From Eremophila alpestris peregrina (Eukaryota; Chordata; Aves; Passeriformes; Alaudidae): DNA of 64,000 bases. This document shows positions 14,428 through 26,638 of this stretch, piece by piece. Below the pieces are notes generated by a model. The model did no database searches, was not told where the DNA came from, and saw only the letters and a list, made by a program, of their open reading frames with translations. Within the stretch, counting starts at the first letter, position 1, and each line of letters opens with the position of its first letter. A program made the translations under genes and the position numbers. Location of the stretch: NCBI GenBank assembly GCA_009792885.1, contig WMCF01000032.1:5436589-5500588 (forward strand), given 5' to 3'.

Positions 14428-14580
14428 GGGCACACAGAGATAGGACAAGAGGGGACAGTGTTAAACTAAAAGAGGGTGGATATAGGGAAGAAGCTTTTCC
14501 TGATGAGGGTGGTGAGGCCCTGGCACAGGTTGCCCAGAGATGCTGAATAGCTGGCAGGGCCCCTCCCCATAAGTGTCCTA
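14428..14580 (+). mobile_element. CR1 LINE fragment (3' UTR-proximal, lacking the end)
   Basis: Sense-orientation match by eye to the avian CR1 3' region: 'gacaagagggga... gtgttaaactaaaagagggtggat', then 'gagggtggtgaggccctggcacaggttgcccagag'. It degrades after about 14550 and the usual terminal octamers are absent. Old, non-autonomous remnant inside the intron. Confidence 0.85.
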
Positions 14581-15116
14581 AATACTGGTACACAGTGAAG
14601 AGAAATACATCAGCATTTACCACCTTAAACCTGCCTCACTGCACAGCCAATTAAATGACACCCCTTGAAACATCTCAAGAATTTCTTATTTTTTATTCTC
14701 AGAACTCGTGTTGCTTTTGATCTTTGGTACCTCTCACCTAAGGACAACTCTGCTCCCACTTCAGTGAGATGAATCCATGCACACAAACATGAGGATCATT
14801 TTTATGGCATGAAAATGGTGCAGTGTTAAGCAGATGTAGATTAAGGTTTTTGCATGAGTAAGACTACACCAACTATTTGAATTTCACCATAACCACCACT
14901 GTTCTTCCCATTTTTAGCACTGTTTATGTCCTCACTCCTGGTGCACCACAACAATGTCACTCCTGGAAATCATTATTACAGCTGCCACATGAAATTATGG
15001 CTGATAGATTCAGCCAAATCATTGTAAGCTTGTTTAAGAGCATTAAAAAAGCTTTATATTGATTTAGCAATAGAAGGTACTTTTAATCCGATTAAAGAGC
15101 ATCCTACAAGGTGGTT

Positions 15117-15212
15117 GTATCAATTTCCCTGATCAGTTTAGCAGGAGATCCAGTGAGATTGATGCATCAGCCTAACTGGATCACTGGCTAAACTGATCAG
15201 GGAAATTGATAC
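15117..15212. repeat. 96-bp near-palindrome (hairpin-forming)
   Basis: The outer 26 nt (15117-15142) are the exact reverse complement of 15187-15212. The inner arms pair at 16 of 22 positions, down to a central self-complementary TGATGCATCA at 15160-15169. In total 42 of 48 positions are complementary. TA dinucleotides sit one base in from each end (gTATCAA...TTGATAc), which could be a TA target-site duplication of a small Tc1/mariner-like MITE, but no known terminal motif is recognised. As RNA it would fold into a long pre-miRNA-like stem. Confidence 0.92.
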
Positions 15213-17339
15213 CTCCTGGTGCACAGAAAAACGTGTCAAATGCACAACCTGCTCCACAGGTAAGAAACAGCTCCCAGAAGATGTTTCTCCATTTCTCACA
15301 GTTTTATGTGCATCCTCTCCACATCTCAGCTTCCCTGTATTTATAGGGCTGCCATATTTGCTTCCCAAATTTCATGGACAGCAAGATGTGAGTGGATGCT
15401 CTCTGGTTTTTCCAATATTTTGAGACCTGCTGCAGAGTGCTCTGAGGATTGGTGTGTGTGCCATAAATCTGTCACTTCCTGAACCTATCAGCCTCACTGT
15501 GCACCATCCATCAGACTTCCAAGGAGCTCACACTTCCAGCACGGGCATTTCAGCTGCAGAAGCACTCAGAGATTCCCACACAGGCCAGACAAATTTCCTC
15601 AGATGTTCCTTTTAGACAAAATTTCTGACCAGGGAAATGGGATTTATATGGAAACCTTGAGGTGTATTTCAGCCCTGCTGCAGGCAGTGGTGCAGTTCTC
15701 CCATTTGTAAGCACAGCCAGAATTACAGGGGATTTTACCCCAACAATCCCAACGGGGTAAGAGCCAGAGGAAAGCACAGCAGGTGAGAATCAGGATCTTT
15801 ATATTAACAAATACATGATGTACACAGCTCTACCGGCCATTTTCCCAAAGTGTAAGAGAACTCAGGAAAATCTCCTGTTGAGGTGCTGCAGGCTTGCCTT
15901 GGTCACTGCTCTGTCCCTGCAAGGGCTCCCAGGAGCCTCCCAGATCTCAGGGTAAAAAAGCCTTGTCACCATCTGCAAATCCCTGAGTTGTGTGTTCTCA
16001 GCATCGACAACACAACATTTGTAACGTGGCAGAAATGGAGGAAGTAGATCCTTAATGGTTAATAACTCAGGATTTGTCACTTAGCTCTCTTCAAAAGATT
16101 GCCCAGGAACCCATTGTTTCATCTTCCAGCTGTTTCCCATCAAATTACTATTAAATTATTCATAAATTATTACATCGTTCCTTCACATCCCTGCAGTACT
16201 AATTTTAACAGTTTCAAAGCTACTCTAATACCAGCTTTCATGTTTCAGAAAGGCACACAGCAGTGAAATATACTGTACAGATTAGCAAAATTCAAATTTC
16301 AGAGAAGTTTTCCCTCTCTAACACAAACTCTAAAGCCTCAGCACTCCTGGAACACAGCAATATCCCATTACCATCATTTGCTAGCACATCTATCCCTTTG
16401 AACACACAAAAATGTAATGCACAGTTGAACTACCAACATTCCTGGCATTTCAGCAGCCTTCTAATAAATGAGACAAGATTTAATCCACATTTTTTAATTT
16501 TACAGCCAAGCCCTTCAGTCTCTGAAGGAAACTATGGGGTGGCCTCATAACTGTTTCAGGAAAGGATAAATGAGCACATCTTGAGATAATAACTAATCAA
16601 AGTGCAAGTACTGTGTCATCAGGGGTGAGCTGCTAATTAGTAAAAAATAAATAAAACTCTAGTTGGCTAAAAAATAATGAAAAGAATAAACAATATCTGG
16701 AATTTTACTTTGAGGAAAACAGTACTGAGCATAACTCTGCAACAAAACCCACAGATTCCTGTATTAAAAGAAAAAAAAAACCCTCAGAATTCATTAAGTT
16801 GGTGCATTCAAGTAAACATAATTGAGAGATGAACATTCCTTTTTCCAAAATGTATCATGAAAATGAACAGCATGAAGGAAGCTCAGGCATTCTGCACATC
16901 CAGCCCCTTATGCTGCACCAGGACCATTAAAACCACATGAATTATTTTGTCAAACTGCTTCAGAAGTTCAGAGACAGTCTTAAAATAGTAATTTATCTCC
17001 AACTTAGTGTGAGCACGACTACTTTATTCTCTTTAAACCTTAATTAGTGTACTTAAAATGTAAGCTGTGTTATCAGATCTAATTAATCATATTTTAGGGT
17101 GGGTGTATTTTGAGCTTTAAATGGACTTACATTCTGCTGCTTGGAATGATCTTGTGCCCGTCTCTGAACCACGTCACCTGGGGCCTGGGCTGGCTGGGGA
17201 TGTGTGGGAAGTTCAGAACTGCAGCTTGTCCCTCAGTCACTGTTTTCCTCTGGTCTGTGTCCATGAAATCTCCCATGTCTGCAAAAAAGAAAAAAAGAGA
17301 AGTTTGGCCTTTTTCTCCATTTCTTTTCAGGGGGCAGAG

Positions 17340-17407
17340 AACTTGAATCAGTTCATTTAAATTTGGTATCTGATAAATAATTCAAGTTCTCTAACTTCTG
17401 CTTTTCA
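17340..17407 (+). repeat. 68-bp direct duplication, copy 1
   Basis: Matches 20331-20398 at an offset of 2,991 bp with four mismatches (about 94%). The common core includes aatttggtatctgataaat and ctctaacttctgctt. Identity stops abruptly on both sides. Confidence 0.88.
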
Positions 17408-20330
17408 GCGTGTTTCCCAAGCACCACTGGCACTGGTGATTACTCCTGGGACACTGTGGACCATGGCACAGTTTGGATTTTGGATTGTAGAGGGACATGA
17501 GGCAGGAAGGAAGCCCCAGGCAGAGCCTCCACGAGCAGCCCTGCATGGCCCCGGTGTTTTTGGCAATAACTGAGGGGTTTTACTGACAATGACATTTTAA
17601 TGGGGGCTTGTTTGCTTTGATTTTTTGTTTGGTTGGGGTTTTTTCAGACAGATCCTTAACAATAAAAAAAAAAAAAAAGCCCTGAAATTCAAAGGGATGC
17701 TCATGGTGTACACAAATGTGCACAAGCAGCTCTTCCACTGCAGCCAGGCCAAGGGAGAGTCAGACCTGGGCAAGGATCCCAAAATGATCCTGGAATCCCA
17801 AGGTCATGCTGGGGGCTCTCAGCTCTTCTGGCATGACATTTCCATGTCAATAGTGCACCCCCAGTGTTAGAGAGCAGCTTTCAACAGGAATTTGAATGGA
17901 AGGAATGATGCCACCCTTGCAGAACCTCTGCCTCTGCAGGCTTTATCTCCCAGGCAAGTTCAGGTATCTGGGGAGACCTTGGGAAAATTCAGTGCTTTTT
18001 TCTTGTTTTTCCATTGTCTTTCATACTGCATTCTTAGCCATTAAAATGAACAGCCCTGTAGGCTCTCACTCCACCTTCCAAAGAACTTCTCTGCATTTTA
18101 ATTTGATTTAAACTAGGAAACTGATACACAACAGAGAACTATTCCAGCCTCTGTCACTGAACTCCCTTTATTTTTAAAGGACTAAAGAGCTCTCTACAAG
18201 TTCTGTGCTGCAGAGAGGGATGCAAAGGACACAGGAAAGAAATGGCTGCTATCAGCTCTGTGAATGGCAGGAGATGAGAAGAGCAGAAATTAAAAACACA
18301 TGGTATTTTAAAGAAACTTTAATCATCTTTGTGATTTTTCAAGTTATTTATTCAGACATAATCAGCATTGTACTTCCTCTGCTGCTCCAGATTCCTCACA
18401 ACTGTAATCAGATCAGCTACTTGAAAAGAAATTTCAAACTGTGGAGGTGGATCTAATTAACTTCACTGTCATATCATTAGTTTAGTTTTCACAATCCAGG
18501 AGTTTTTAAGCCCATCCTGTAATTAAGATTTACTCAGCAGTTTTCTCACAAATATCTGTTCCCATTCAGTTAAGTAATATGCTAGCATGTGTTGAGAATA
18601 ATTTTTAAATTATTTAACAAGTTCCCTGTTATTTCAGATATCCAAGACATGGAAAATACCTCTGATCTTTCTCACTGCCATTATAATTACACCTTTCAAT
18701 TTTTCACTAGAGATCTTGAGTTGAAGTGTATGGGGAAGCATCCTCTACTCCCTGGCAAAAATAGATCATTTCTTGTGGATCTTTCTGAGTTAAAAGACTA
18801 ACATTTAATTCCCCATAAGCTCTCATGAGTGGTTAAGATGATTTTATGAACCCCTTGGAACGTTGCTTTCTGATGTGTTTTAAGGAATAACCAAAAAGCA
18901 ATATATGATTACATATCAGGAATTACTACATCCACACAGCTTAAATCGAATAATTTTAAATCAAAACCATTAAAACACAGGCAACAATCATGTGGCATCA
19001 GAAGCCACCCTGAGTGAAGGGGAAGGAGGATATTTACTACTTGTAGAACACTTTAATCTGCAGGAATAAAGTGACAAATCTGGCAATTTCACTACAGAGG
19101 CCATTTCTGTCACAAAGGCTCAAGACCAAAGGTCTCCCAAATCACACAGGACCTGCTTTGCTTTGCATCAGTGTCTCTATCAGTGAAAATAAAAGAATAA
19201 AGGAATTAATACACTGACTGATTAATTCAGACAGATTTAAGAGAGAACCTTTTAGCTTCGTTCAGCAACACAGATCAACAAATTAAATGGGGGGGGAAAC
19301 TAAAACTGAAGAAAATAAACAATTGCACTTCTTACTCTCTCCAGAACACACAAACCAGCCTGGAGAGACAAAACTCTGCACTGCAAACCTTCCCCTCCTT
19401 AGAGGGGAATAAAGCTGTCATTTCAGGAGACAGAATTCCTCAGCAGCAGCAGCAGCATCAAGGGAAAGCATTCCTGTGCCTCCTTCTCACTATTGTTCCC
19501 ACCAGGACTTCCTCAGGAATTGCTCCCTGCTCTGTGCCAGTACAAGAGCTTGCACAGCTGGGTATGGAGCTGGACAGGGAGGAGTTGGGACAGAACTTTA
19601 ACAGCCCAACAAAAGAACTGTTGCTCTTTCAGAAATTTTGGAGGAGTCTCCCAGCCCACAGCTGCTCGAACATGTTTTCCTGCTGAGCCTACAGGGGAGG
19701 GAGCTCCACGGCAATGCAGGAGTGGGGATGATCAGGGGGATGCAGGAGCAAATGGGCACATTTTTTCCCTGGGATTGCTACCAAAGCCTTTGTCCCCTGA
19801 AACCACACCCGGAGATGCAACTCCAGAGGCATCCGGGCTCCTCCAAAGGCTCAGCGCTGCACAAAGAGAGGCATCTCAGCCTCCCCTTCCCCTGCCACAC
19901 CCCCTGCTCGCCCCACATCACTCAAAGTTGTGTTCCCTCACAGCAGCTTTCAGTAAATCCTCTGTGACCTGACAGAATTCACTGAAACCGCAGAGGAGTG
20001 TTTGGAAAAACACTTGCAAGGGTCTGAGCCAGGTCAGAGTGAGCCCGTGGTCAGTGGACAGCAGGGGCACAAGGGCTGGCAGAGGTCAGGGAAGGAAAAT
20101 CCCATTTTAGCAGCAGTTTATTTTTACTTTAGCTCCCAGCAGCTGTGGAACAATAGGGAGACCAAATATCACATTACTGCTATTACTGGCATTGCAGATA
20201 TAGAAACAAAATCTACTGTAATGCAGTAAACTGATGAACATGATACCAAAGCTTTCATAATACCATTTGCAACTGGTTTTATTTTAAACCACAGGAAATT
20301 CCATGTAATTCCCTCATTGACATACTGATT

Positions 20331-20398
20331 AACTTGAATCAGTTCCTTCAAATTTGGTATCTGATAAATAATTCAATTTCTCTAACTTCTGCTTATCA
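20331..20398 (+). repeat. 68-bp direct duplication, copy 2
   Basis: Partner of 17340-17407 in the same orientation. No terminal inverted repeats or target-site duplication were obvious. Confidence 0.88.
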
Positions 20399-21206
20399 AG
20401 TGACATTTATTGCTACTGAATTCCCAGTTACTGACCCTGATGAGGAGAAATCTGATCCATGTATGAGCCTTCCTAGGCACAGCTCACAAATCTGTCTCTT
20501 TTAAAATTTCTTATGCTTTTACTTTGGAAAAGGAATTAGGCCTAATTTTATTATTATTTCCAAAGAAGTTACTTGAATTGTATTTTCTATATGTTAGCTG
20601 AAAAAAGGGAATTTAAGAGTATGTGATCATTTACTTTGTCATGTTCATTAGCACAAACACCTGAGAAAACCAACTTAACCTTTCCAAATGGCAGCTGGAT
20701 TCCAAAAATTCTGCCAAGTCCAAACTGAAGTGGGGCAAACATTGGGGTTTGCTTCAGAAAGGTGCTGAGAACAGAATTTCAAGGTTTTGTTGTAAAACTG
20801 CTGATTTTGTACCACAAGGATTATGATGTGAAATCCCCACCATCCCACTCCCTTTCAGATGCTGCTGCTTTCCTCTAGAATTTTTGTTTTTGTTGCTGCT
20901 GTTGTTTTGATAGTTTTGCCAGTTTTGTGCATGGCCTTCCTTAATCCCACGAGGTGTAAGAGTTCTCTCATGCACCAGATATCTCCAAACAATCTCATTT
21001 TCAAGGCTTTGAACAGCTCAAAGACTCTGTTGCCCTGCTCTGAGCTGCTTCCAGATGAGAACTGAAGTATGAAACTTATTGTGAGGCAATCATTTAAAAA
21101 TGAGTTAAACCTGATATCCAACACCTGTTCAGACTGACAAATGTTATCATACACTGGTTTTCTCCCCAAAAAGCAGCTAATGAGTCACAGAATGAGCCCC
21201 ACTCAG

Positions 21207-21212
21207 ACATAC
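21207..21212 (-). other. SDK2: 5' splice donor after second Ig1 exon
   Basis: GTATGT follows GTGGCAT on the minus strand. It leaves a one-base overhang (T) consistent with the Tyr codon that follows QVQVA in Sidekick proteins. Confidence 0.82.
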
Positions 21213-21319
21213 ATGCCACTTGGACTTGAGATCTCCTCTGCAGCAGTGCCCCCATCCTGTTCCTCACGATGCACTGGTAGAAGCCAGCATCAGCCCTCTG
21301 CAGAGCTGGGATGATGTAC
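21213..21319 (-). CDS. SDK2: Sidekick (SDK2-like) exon, C-terminal half of first Ig domain
   Basis: Next coding exon after the one at 26639-26798. Its first base G completes the lysine codon begun there. It then reads 35 codons, YIIPALQRADAGFYQC to QVQVA, and ends with T, the first base of a codon that Sidekick proteins continue as Tyr-Met-Gly. DAGFYQC is the classic Ig F-strand motif and supplies the second disulphide cysteine, 43 residues after the first. RNRMGALLQR is a strongly conserved Sidekick signature. In known Sidekicks Ig1 is part of the N-terminal Ig array that makes the homophilic contact. The acceptor is CCCCTGCAG and the donor GTATGT. An apparent open frame that begins upstream with Met and runs past the donor is an intron read-through, not the real product. 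The following exon is not found in 1-21212. Confidence 0.92.
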
Positions 21320-21343
21320 CTGCAGGGGAAAGGCACAGTTAGA
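21320..21343 (-). other. SDK2: 3' splice acceptor and branch-point candidate before second Ig1 exon
   Basis: The minus strand reads TCTAACTGTGCCTTTCCCCTGCAG. CTAAC at 21338-21342 fits the yUnAy branch consensus, with the candidate branch A at 21339, 20 nt from the exon. A short pyrimidine tract and CAG follow. Confidence 0.8.
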
Positions 21344-24300
21344 CACCACTTCCTCCTGGTTTACACTCTGTCTTAAATGCTTATTGTAGTTTTTCTTACA
21401 AACAGCATTCTTGTGTAATCTCAGGTCTTTGGTTACAGTATTGTCTGTTAATACAGATTTTTAAAAAACAGCTGATACAAAATGCATGAAAAGCTTTCAG
21501 TCTTCAGTTCTGCACATGATAAATGCTAAGTATATAAAAATTTACATGAAAGACAGACTTAAATATTTTTCCCCTAGTTTTCTCTACCTTCATTCATAAG
21601 GCAAAGCAGGTGATCAGTTCAGAGGAGCCACAAGAAGACTGAGTGTAGGTATTAGGAAGATTTGGAAGAAGTATCAAAGCTTCCCAATGAAAGCTGCACT
21701 GTGTGACCACTGGAACTCAGAGGAATCCTGGAAGTGCCACCGTGTGCTGTCCTTTGTGTTTGCTCTGCCCTTCAAACAGCCCCTCAGCCCACTCATCTCA
21801 CCTCCCTCAGTCAGCTACATCTGATTGCTCAACACGAGAATGAGCTGATAGGCACAGTTTTAATGGGAATAAAACACATGAATAATAGAGATAATCCTGC
21901 ATTAAACAAACATTAATCACAAGCACATATTCCCCCAGTCACCTTCAGGAGATATTATGGCAGGATTAATGAAAGTCTTCATGGAAGATAAGGAAAAGGA
22001 AAACTGCTGCATTTTAATCTTCAAAATTTAATTCCACTAAAAGAAAACATTTCTTCTTAGACTCATGCACTGTACACACCCACGTGTAGAGCTTAATGCC
22101 TGAGCAGGATCAGGGAGTGTAAAACAAAGGAGGCAGAAGGTTCTGGTGTCATCACAAAATAAACCCCAGCAAATGGGTTCCAGGGGACTAAACCAGAGCC
22201 CAACACCCTGGGCAAGCTTTGGCCATGCCTGGGGGTTCCAGGAGCCCCTGGCTGTCTGTGGAGAGGAGCTGTGGCTGCTGTGACCTCCCCAGAGCCATTC
22301 CCTCCCGTGGCAGGGGGTGGCAGGAGGCAGAGGAAGGTTCTGTGCTCTCCGTGGGAGGCACAGCAAGCCCAGCACACAAATCAGGACTCTGAAGCAGGAG
22401 CGTTGTTTCCTCTTCCCTGATGAGCCTCACCACGGGGAATGGAGTGAGACAACAGGTGAAAATACAAGGCAGAGGATGGAAATCAATAGGACAGAAGGCT
22501 TCTCTCGTTCCTTACAAAATCATTTCCTTTTCTGCCAGGTAGAAGATTGTTGTAAAACATCATTATAAAAAAAAATGAACTGAAGATTCTGACAAATACT
22601 GAAAATTACTCTGTACAGTTCTTTTTACATAACAGTTACACATTAATAATCTTTCTTTCTCCCATAAAGATTTAGTGTCCTACTTGGTTAATACCTGTGT
22701 ATTAAATAAAACAAAAATTAAAAGGCTCTTTTAAATACTCTTTCCTGAGTATTCATCTGTACTAGGACAGTAATGCAGAGTTAGTTTTGCTGCCACCAGG
22801 ACAAAACAAATCAATTAGATCAGAAGTGTCCTACTTTGGTTTTCCTTTCTGACTTCTTGAAGTTTCAGCAGGAAACATTCTTAACATGTTGCCTGAAGAA
22901 ATGAAAATCTTTTAAAAATTTACAGTGAAAATCCCTTCTACCTTGGAAATTCCAAGGCAGCCAAAACCTAGAGCAGCTGGATTCTCAGTGGACCTACTGG
23001 GTATAATGTGCAGGTACAGCAAGCAAAATAAGAAGAATTAAATAACAGAAGTGGAAAAAAGAGATAGGATGTGTTAATACTGCTTGAGACTAACTTGAAA
23101 ATTGCAAACCTGGGCAAGGGATAAATATTAATTGAATGTCTGATTCTGTGTTTACAAGTTTAAACAGTCTTTATGCACCTCCTATGTCTTATTATTGTTT
23201 TAAAACCTACTTTTCTATTTACCTAACAGCCTTGATACTGCTTTTTGTGCTCTGCTTTTCCCATTCCACTTGTCTCACCTGCAAGAAGGGATATAAATAC
23301 TCTTTCTTCCCCAGAATTAACTGAAATCGAAGGTTAATACAATTCCTTACAGTGACAAGACAGAATTTTGCTGTATTTTTGTCTACACTCAAACTCTGAA
23401 GACAAGATCTTCCAATTGTAGAGATGCCAGGAGGCTCCTTGAGGTTTCTGGGGATGTCTGCAAGGACTTTGGGAAGTGAGCCCCGACCTCTCCCTCACTT
23501 TGAGTGGCACAGCCAACCAGAACCTGGTTGGGGAAGTTTCTGCAGAGAGATGGGAAGTGACAAGCGGAAAGGAGAAGCTCCAAGGGGAGTCTCTGGGTGA
23601 GATGTGCTCTGTCAGCCCTCTGCAAAGAGCTCCAGGAGGGAGTGGCATCAGCCACCCAAGGAGAAATCCCAGCCAACACTCACAGTTCACTCCTAATTTC
23701 AAATTGAAACCCTCATTTTAATTTTAAATGCCCTAAGAGTTAAAAGCGAAGCTACAGGCTACGGGATTTAATAGTTGTAATTATGGATACAGAATTAAAG
23801 CTAAATGTGTTTTATTAGATATTCATGTTACTTTTTATCTACCCAAGCTTTTTGACAAAAGACTTATGCATCAACTGATCTAACTTGTGAAATACAGAAC
23901 TAAAACTGAAATGTGTCCAATGTTAAAAACACAATAATCAGATATTTTTAAGTAATTTGGTTGGAAGTGTATGGCTGCTTAGACATGACCTCAGTTCCTT
24001 ATATTCCAGTAAATCAAGATCTTCAGGCCACAAAAGCAAATATGAAAGTCACACCGAGTCCAGAACTGAATTCAAAAGAAAACAAAGTGGGAAAACAAAG
24101 AAAACAGAAAAAAAGACACTGCCTGAACATTAAAGTCTCTTAACTTCTAGACATGACCAAAATTGCTCCTGCAGTCAGCAGCATTGATTTGTTTTCATAC
24201 CGTGGATCTGAGATGCCAAAGAATTGATAAGGTTGGTTTATAAATTCCTAACACCAAGTGCTGTATGCACAGTCACTGAAAGCCAGGCTGTGCACACAGC

Positions 24301-26632
24301 AGCCTCGTTAGACAAAGACACTCTGCTCACTCTGGGTCACCAATGTCACCATGCAAAGGCTCCAATTAGTCCTTTACTCACTTGGGCTGTTATAATAATA
24401 TATCTGCAGCCTGTTACAATATAGACATTACTTTAACTGAGACACACTAAGTAATATCAATTACCGAAAAATCTTTGATTGATGATTCAAATTGCAGCAG
24501 AAGTCACTTACTCAGGGAAGACTGGAGCATTTAAACAGACTATTTACCCAAGAGAACTGCACAGCAAACTGTTCTGGGGTCAAAGGTTGAATTTTGCAAC
24601 TGGAGTTTTTATGTCTGAGCATATATTTTCCTTGCTTTCATTCATCCTAATGCACATATGGCATTTTTTGGAGGCTTAAAGCTCTGCATTTCCACAGAAT
24701 CAAAATCCTGTTTAGCTCATCTCTGGCTGTGGTGTAGCAGTAGGGATGCAATTTCTAAATTAATATCTTTCTATCAATATTATTTTATTATCATAAACCA
24801 GCAGCTTCCTCTGTGCCAGATCTTTTAATAAGAAATAGAAATAAGAACAATATAAAAAATGCAGAATTAATAAATATGGTTTGAATCATGACCTGACATT
24901 CACAAGAACAAATTAAATGCAACAGGGGACTGACTGCAGGTATGTGCACACACAGCTTGGGGAAGGTGTTCCAATAACTGACCCACACTCACACTGCCAT
25001 CCACAGGAAAATCCCAATTTTGTATTGGGATATCCACTTGTGTAGGAAATACCACGGCACTCTGGTCTTTTTTCAAAATGTCACACATTCTTACTCAGGT
25101 TTCTCCTAATACCATGAAATGTCATCCCCCAGTGCCTAGCACACCAACAGGGCTGAAGTTCTAACCTTTGTTCATTCCATGTTTATGTTTTTTTTCCTCC
25201 CACTCCCTCAGCATCTCACATGGTCCAGGGCTGCTTTCAGCTCCTTCTACCAAAGACTCTGCTGTTGTTGATCAAAACAAGTGGCATTTGCACAAAGCCA
25301 CGCTCAAACATTCTGTGATTTGTTGTGCTATTAGAGATCTTTCCATTTTCTAGAAAGCGTTCACAAATCTCCTCTTTATGCGCATGTGGCTCGGAATCCA
25401 CATCCCCAAGGCTTGAAAGCAGCAAGCTTAAATAGATGCAGGGACTCAGGACTAAGGGGGCTCATTTAAATCAAGTTTTGCTTTTCTAGGTAACTTCATT
25501 TGGAACTAAATGTTTGGGTTTAAACAGTTGCTAAATACTTGAAATGCTAAATGACCCCCAAAAGTTGTAAAAAGTTATTTAGGGGATTTTTTTCCCCTGA
25601 TGCTCTGTAAGTGTAAATAATATCAAAACCAGAAGTAGTGCTAGGTTATAATTCTAAAAATCTTTGAGAAAAGTAATTATGGATTACCTTGTGTAACACT
25701 ATCAAACTTTGTATCATTATCTGCATTATCTGTACACCAACTGTAATTTCTATCGTTAGTGATGGGGTGTAACTTTTCCTGACTTTAAGCCTCATGTCCC
25801 AAAAATGCAATATTTAGCTTGGTTTGAAAAAGGAGTAAGTGTTGTACCTGGGCTCTCTCTGTCACAGACCCACCCCTCACAACGTCTGAACTCACCTGGC
25901 AAATTCTACAAAATTTTAAAGCACCAAAGAAGTCGCGTAAAAATGAAATTCCCGTAAGGGTACAGAAATTTCTGTTTGCATGGAGAGAACGCAGTGAGTC
26001 CTCCCACATTTGAGAAAAGCAGACAAAACTTGGCTGTGTGGCACGTTGGTGCTTGGCCAGCCGTGTGCTGCCTATCAGCAGGAAGGAGCTCTGATAAGGC
26101 ACACGGTGATTTCTGTCCTGTTCCATGGAACATCTGTGCGATGGGGAGGGAGGCAGGTCCTGGGGGCAAACTGCACAATCATGAAAGGGCGGTTTGTTAA
26201 ACTATCAGCTCCCTTCTGGAATTGCTAGAATTGAAACAGAAAGTTTTGTGTGGAATTTGAGACAGGCCACATTCCTCTGGAGCTGATGGAGACGGAGAGT
26301 CCCAGCGAGCTCGGCTCTGTTCAAAGATGAGTTCACACATCATTTGTAACATTTAGCTAAGGAATGTGTCTCCTGTTCATCACAAACATCTCCAGCGCTT
26401 CTGGGACCTCAAAATTCCATGTAAGAACCCACGTTTTGAAGCATCAAACCTCATTTTTTATCAGAGGAATCTCATCTCATCTGTTTACAAAACCCACTCC
26501 TCTTTCATAATAAACCCACAAGTGTCTGTATCTACAAAGCTTTTGGAGGCATTGGGAAACTGAGGGGGTGGGGTCTGGTTTGGGGCTGGTTTTTTTGCAA
26601 TTCCACTCGCAGAAGGTGATTATAGGGATGGT

Positions 26633-26638
26633 ATTTAC
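26633..26638 (-). other. SDK2: 5' splice donor after first Ig1 exon
   Basis: On the minus strand the exon ends TACAA and is followed by GTAAAT, a good donor. Cutting here is the choice that keeps frame with the next exon (AA + G = Lys). Confidence 0.85.

Larger units (their letters stand above)
1..21212 (-). other. Intronic sequence downstream of Ig1 exons (partial intron)
   Basis: No further Sidekick exon (the second Ig domain, expected to begin Tyr-Met-Gly) was recognised on the minus strand, so this intron is at least 21.2 kb. Contents I can name are the 122-bp duplicate pair at 9.2/10.3 kb, the 16-bp minisatellite with gap at 11 kb, one CR1 fragment at 14.4 kb, the palindrome at 15.1 kb and the 68-bp duplicate pair at 17.3/20.3 kb. 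A CpG-enriched patch lies about 1410-1640. Other stretches, for example 1-1400, 1700-8860 and 11800-14400, show only AT-rich unique-looking sequence with short random open frames. Confidence 0.7.
21320..26638 (-). other. SDK2: Intron between the two Ig1 exons (5,319 bp)
   Basis: GT-AG intron splitting a lysine codon after its second base, in the middle of the Ig1 domain. I see no coding exon, RNA gene or recognisable mobile element inside. A GC-richer patch sits near 22190-22380 and another near 23470-23690. The rest is AT-rich unique-looking sequence. Confidence 0.85.

Noticed and set aside
19493..19972. 159-aa plus-strand open frame with an overlapping 109-aa frame
   Set aside because: GC-richer local composition lowers stop frequency in several frames at once; no domain or exon signals.
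21094..21336. 80-aa minus-strand ORF beginning MPFPCRYIIPAL
   Set aside because: It contains the real Ig exon, but its Met and first residues are intron/acceptor sequence and its C-terminus is read-through past the donor.
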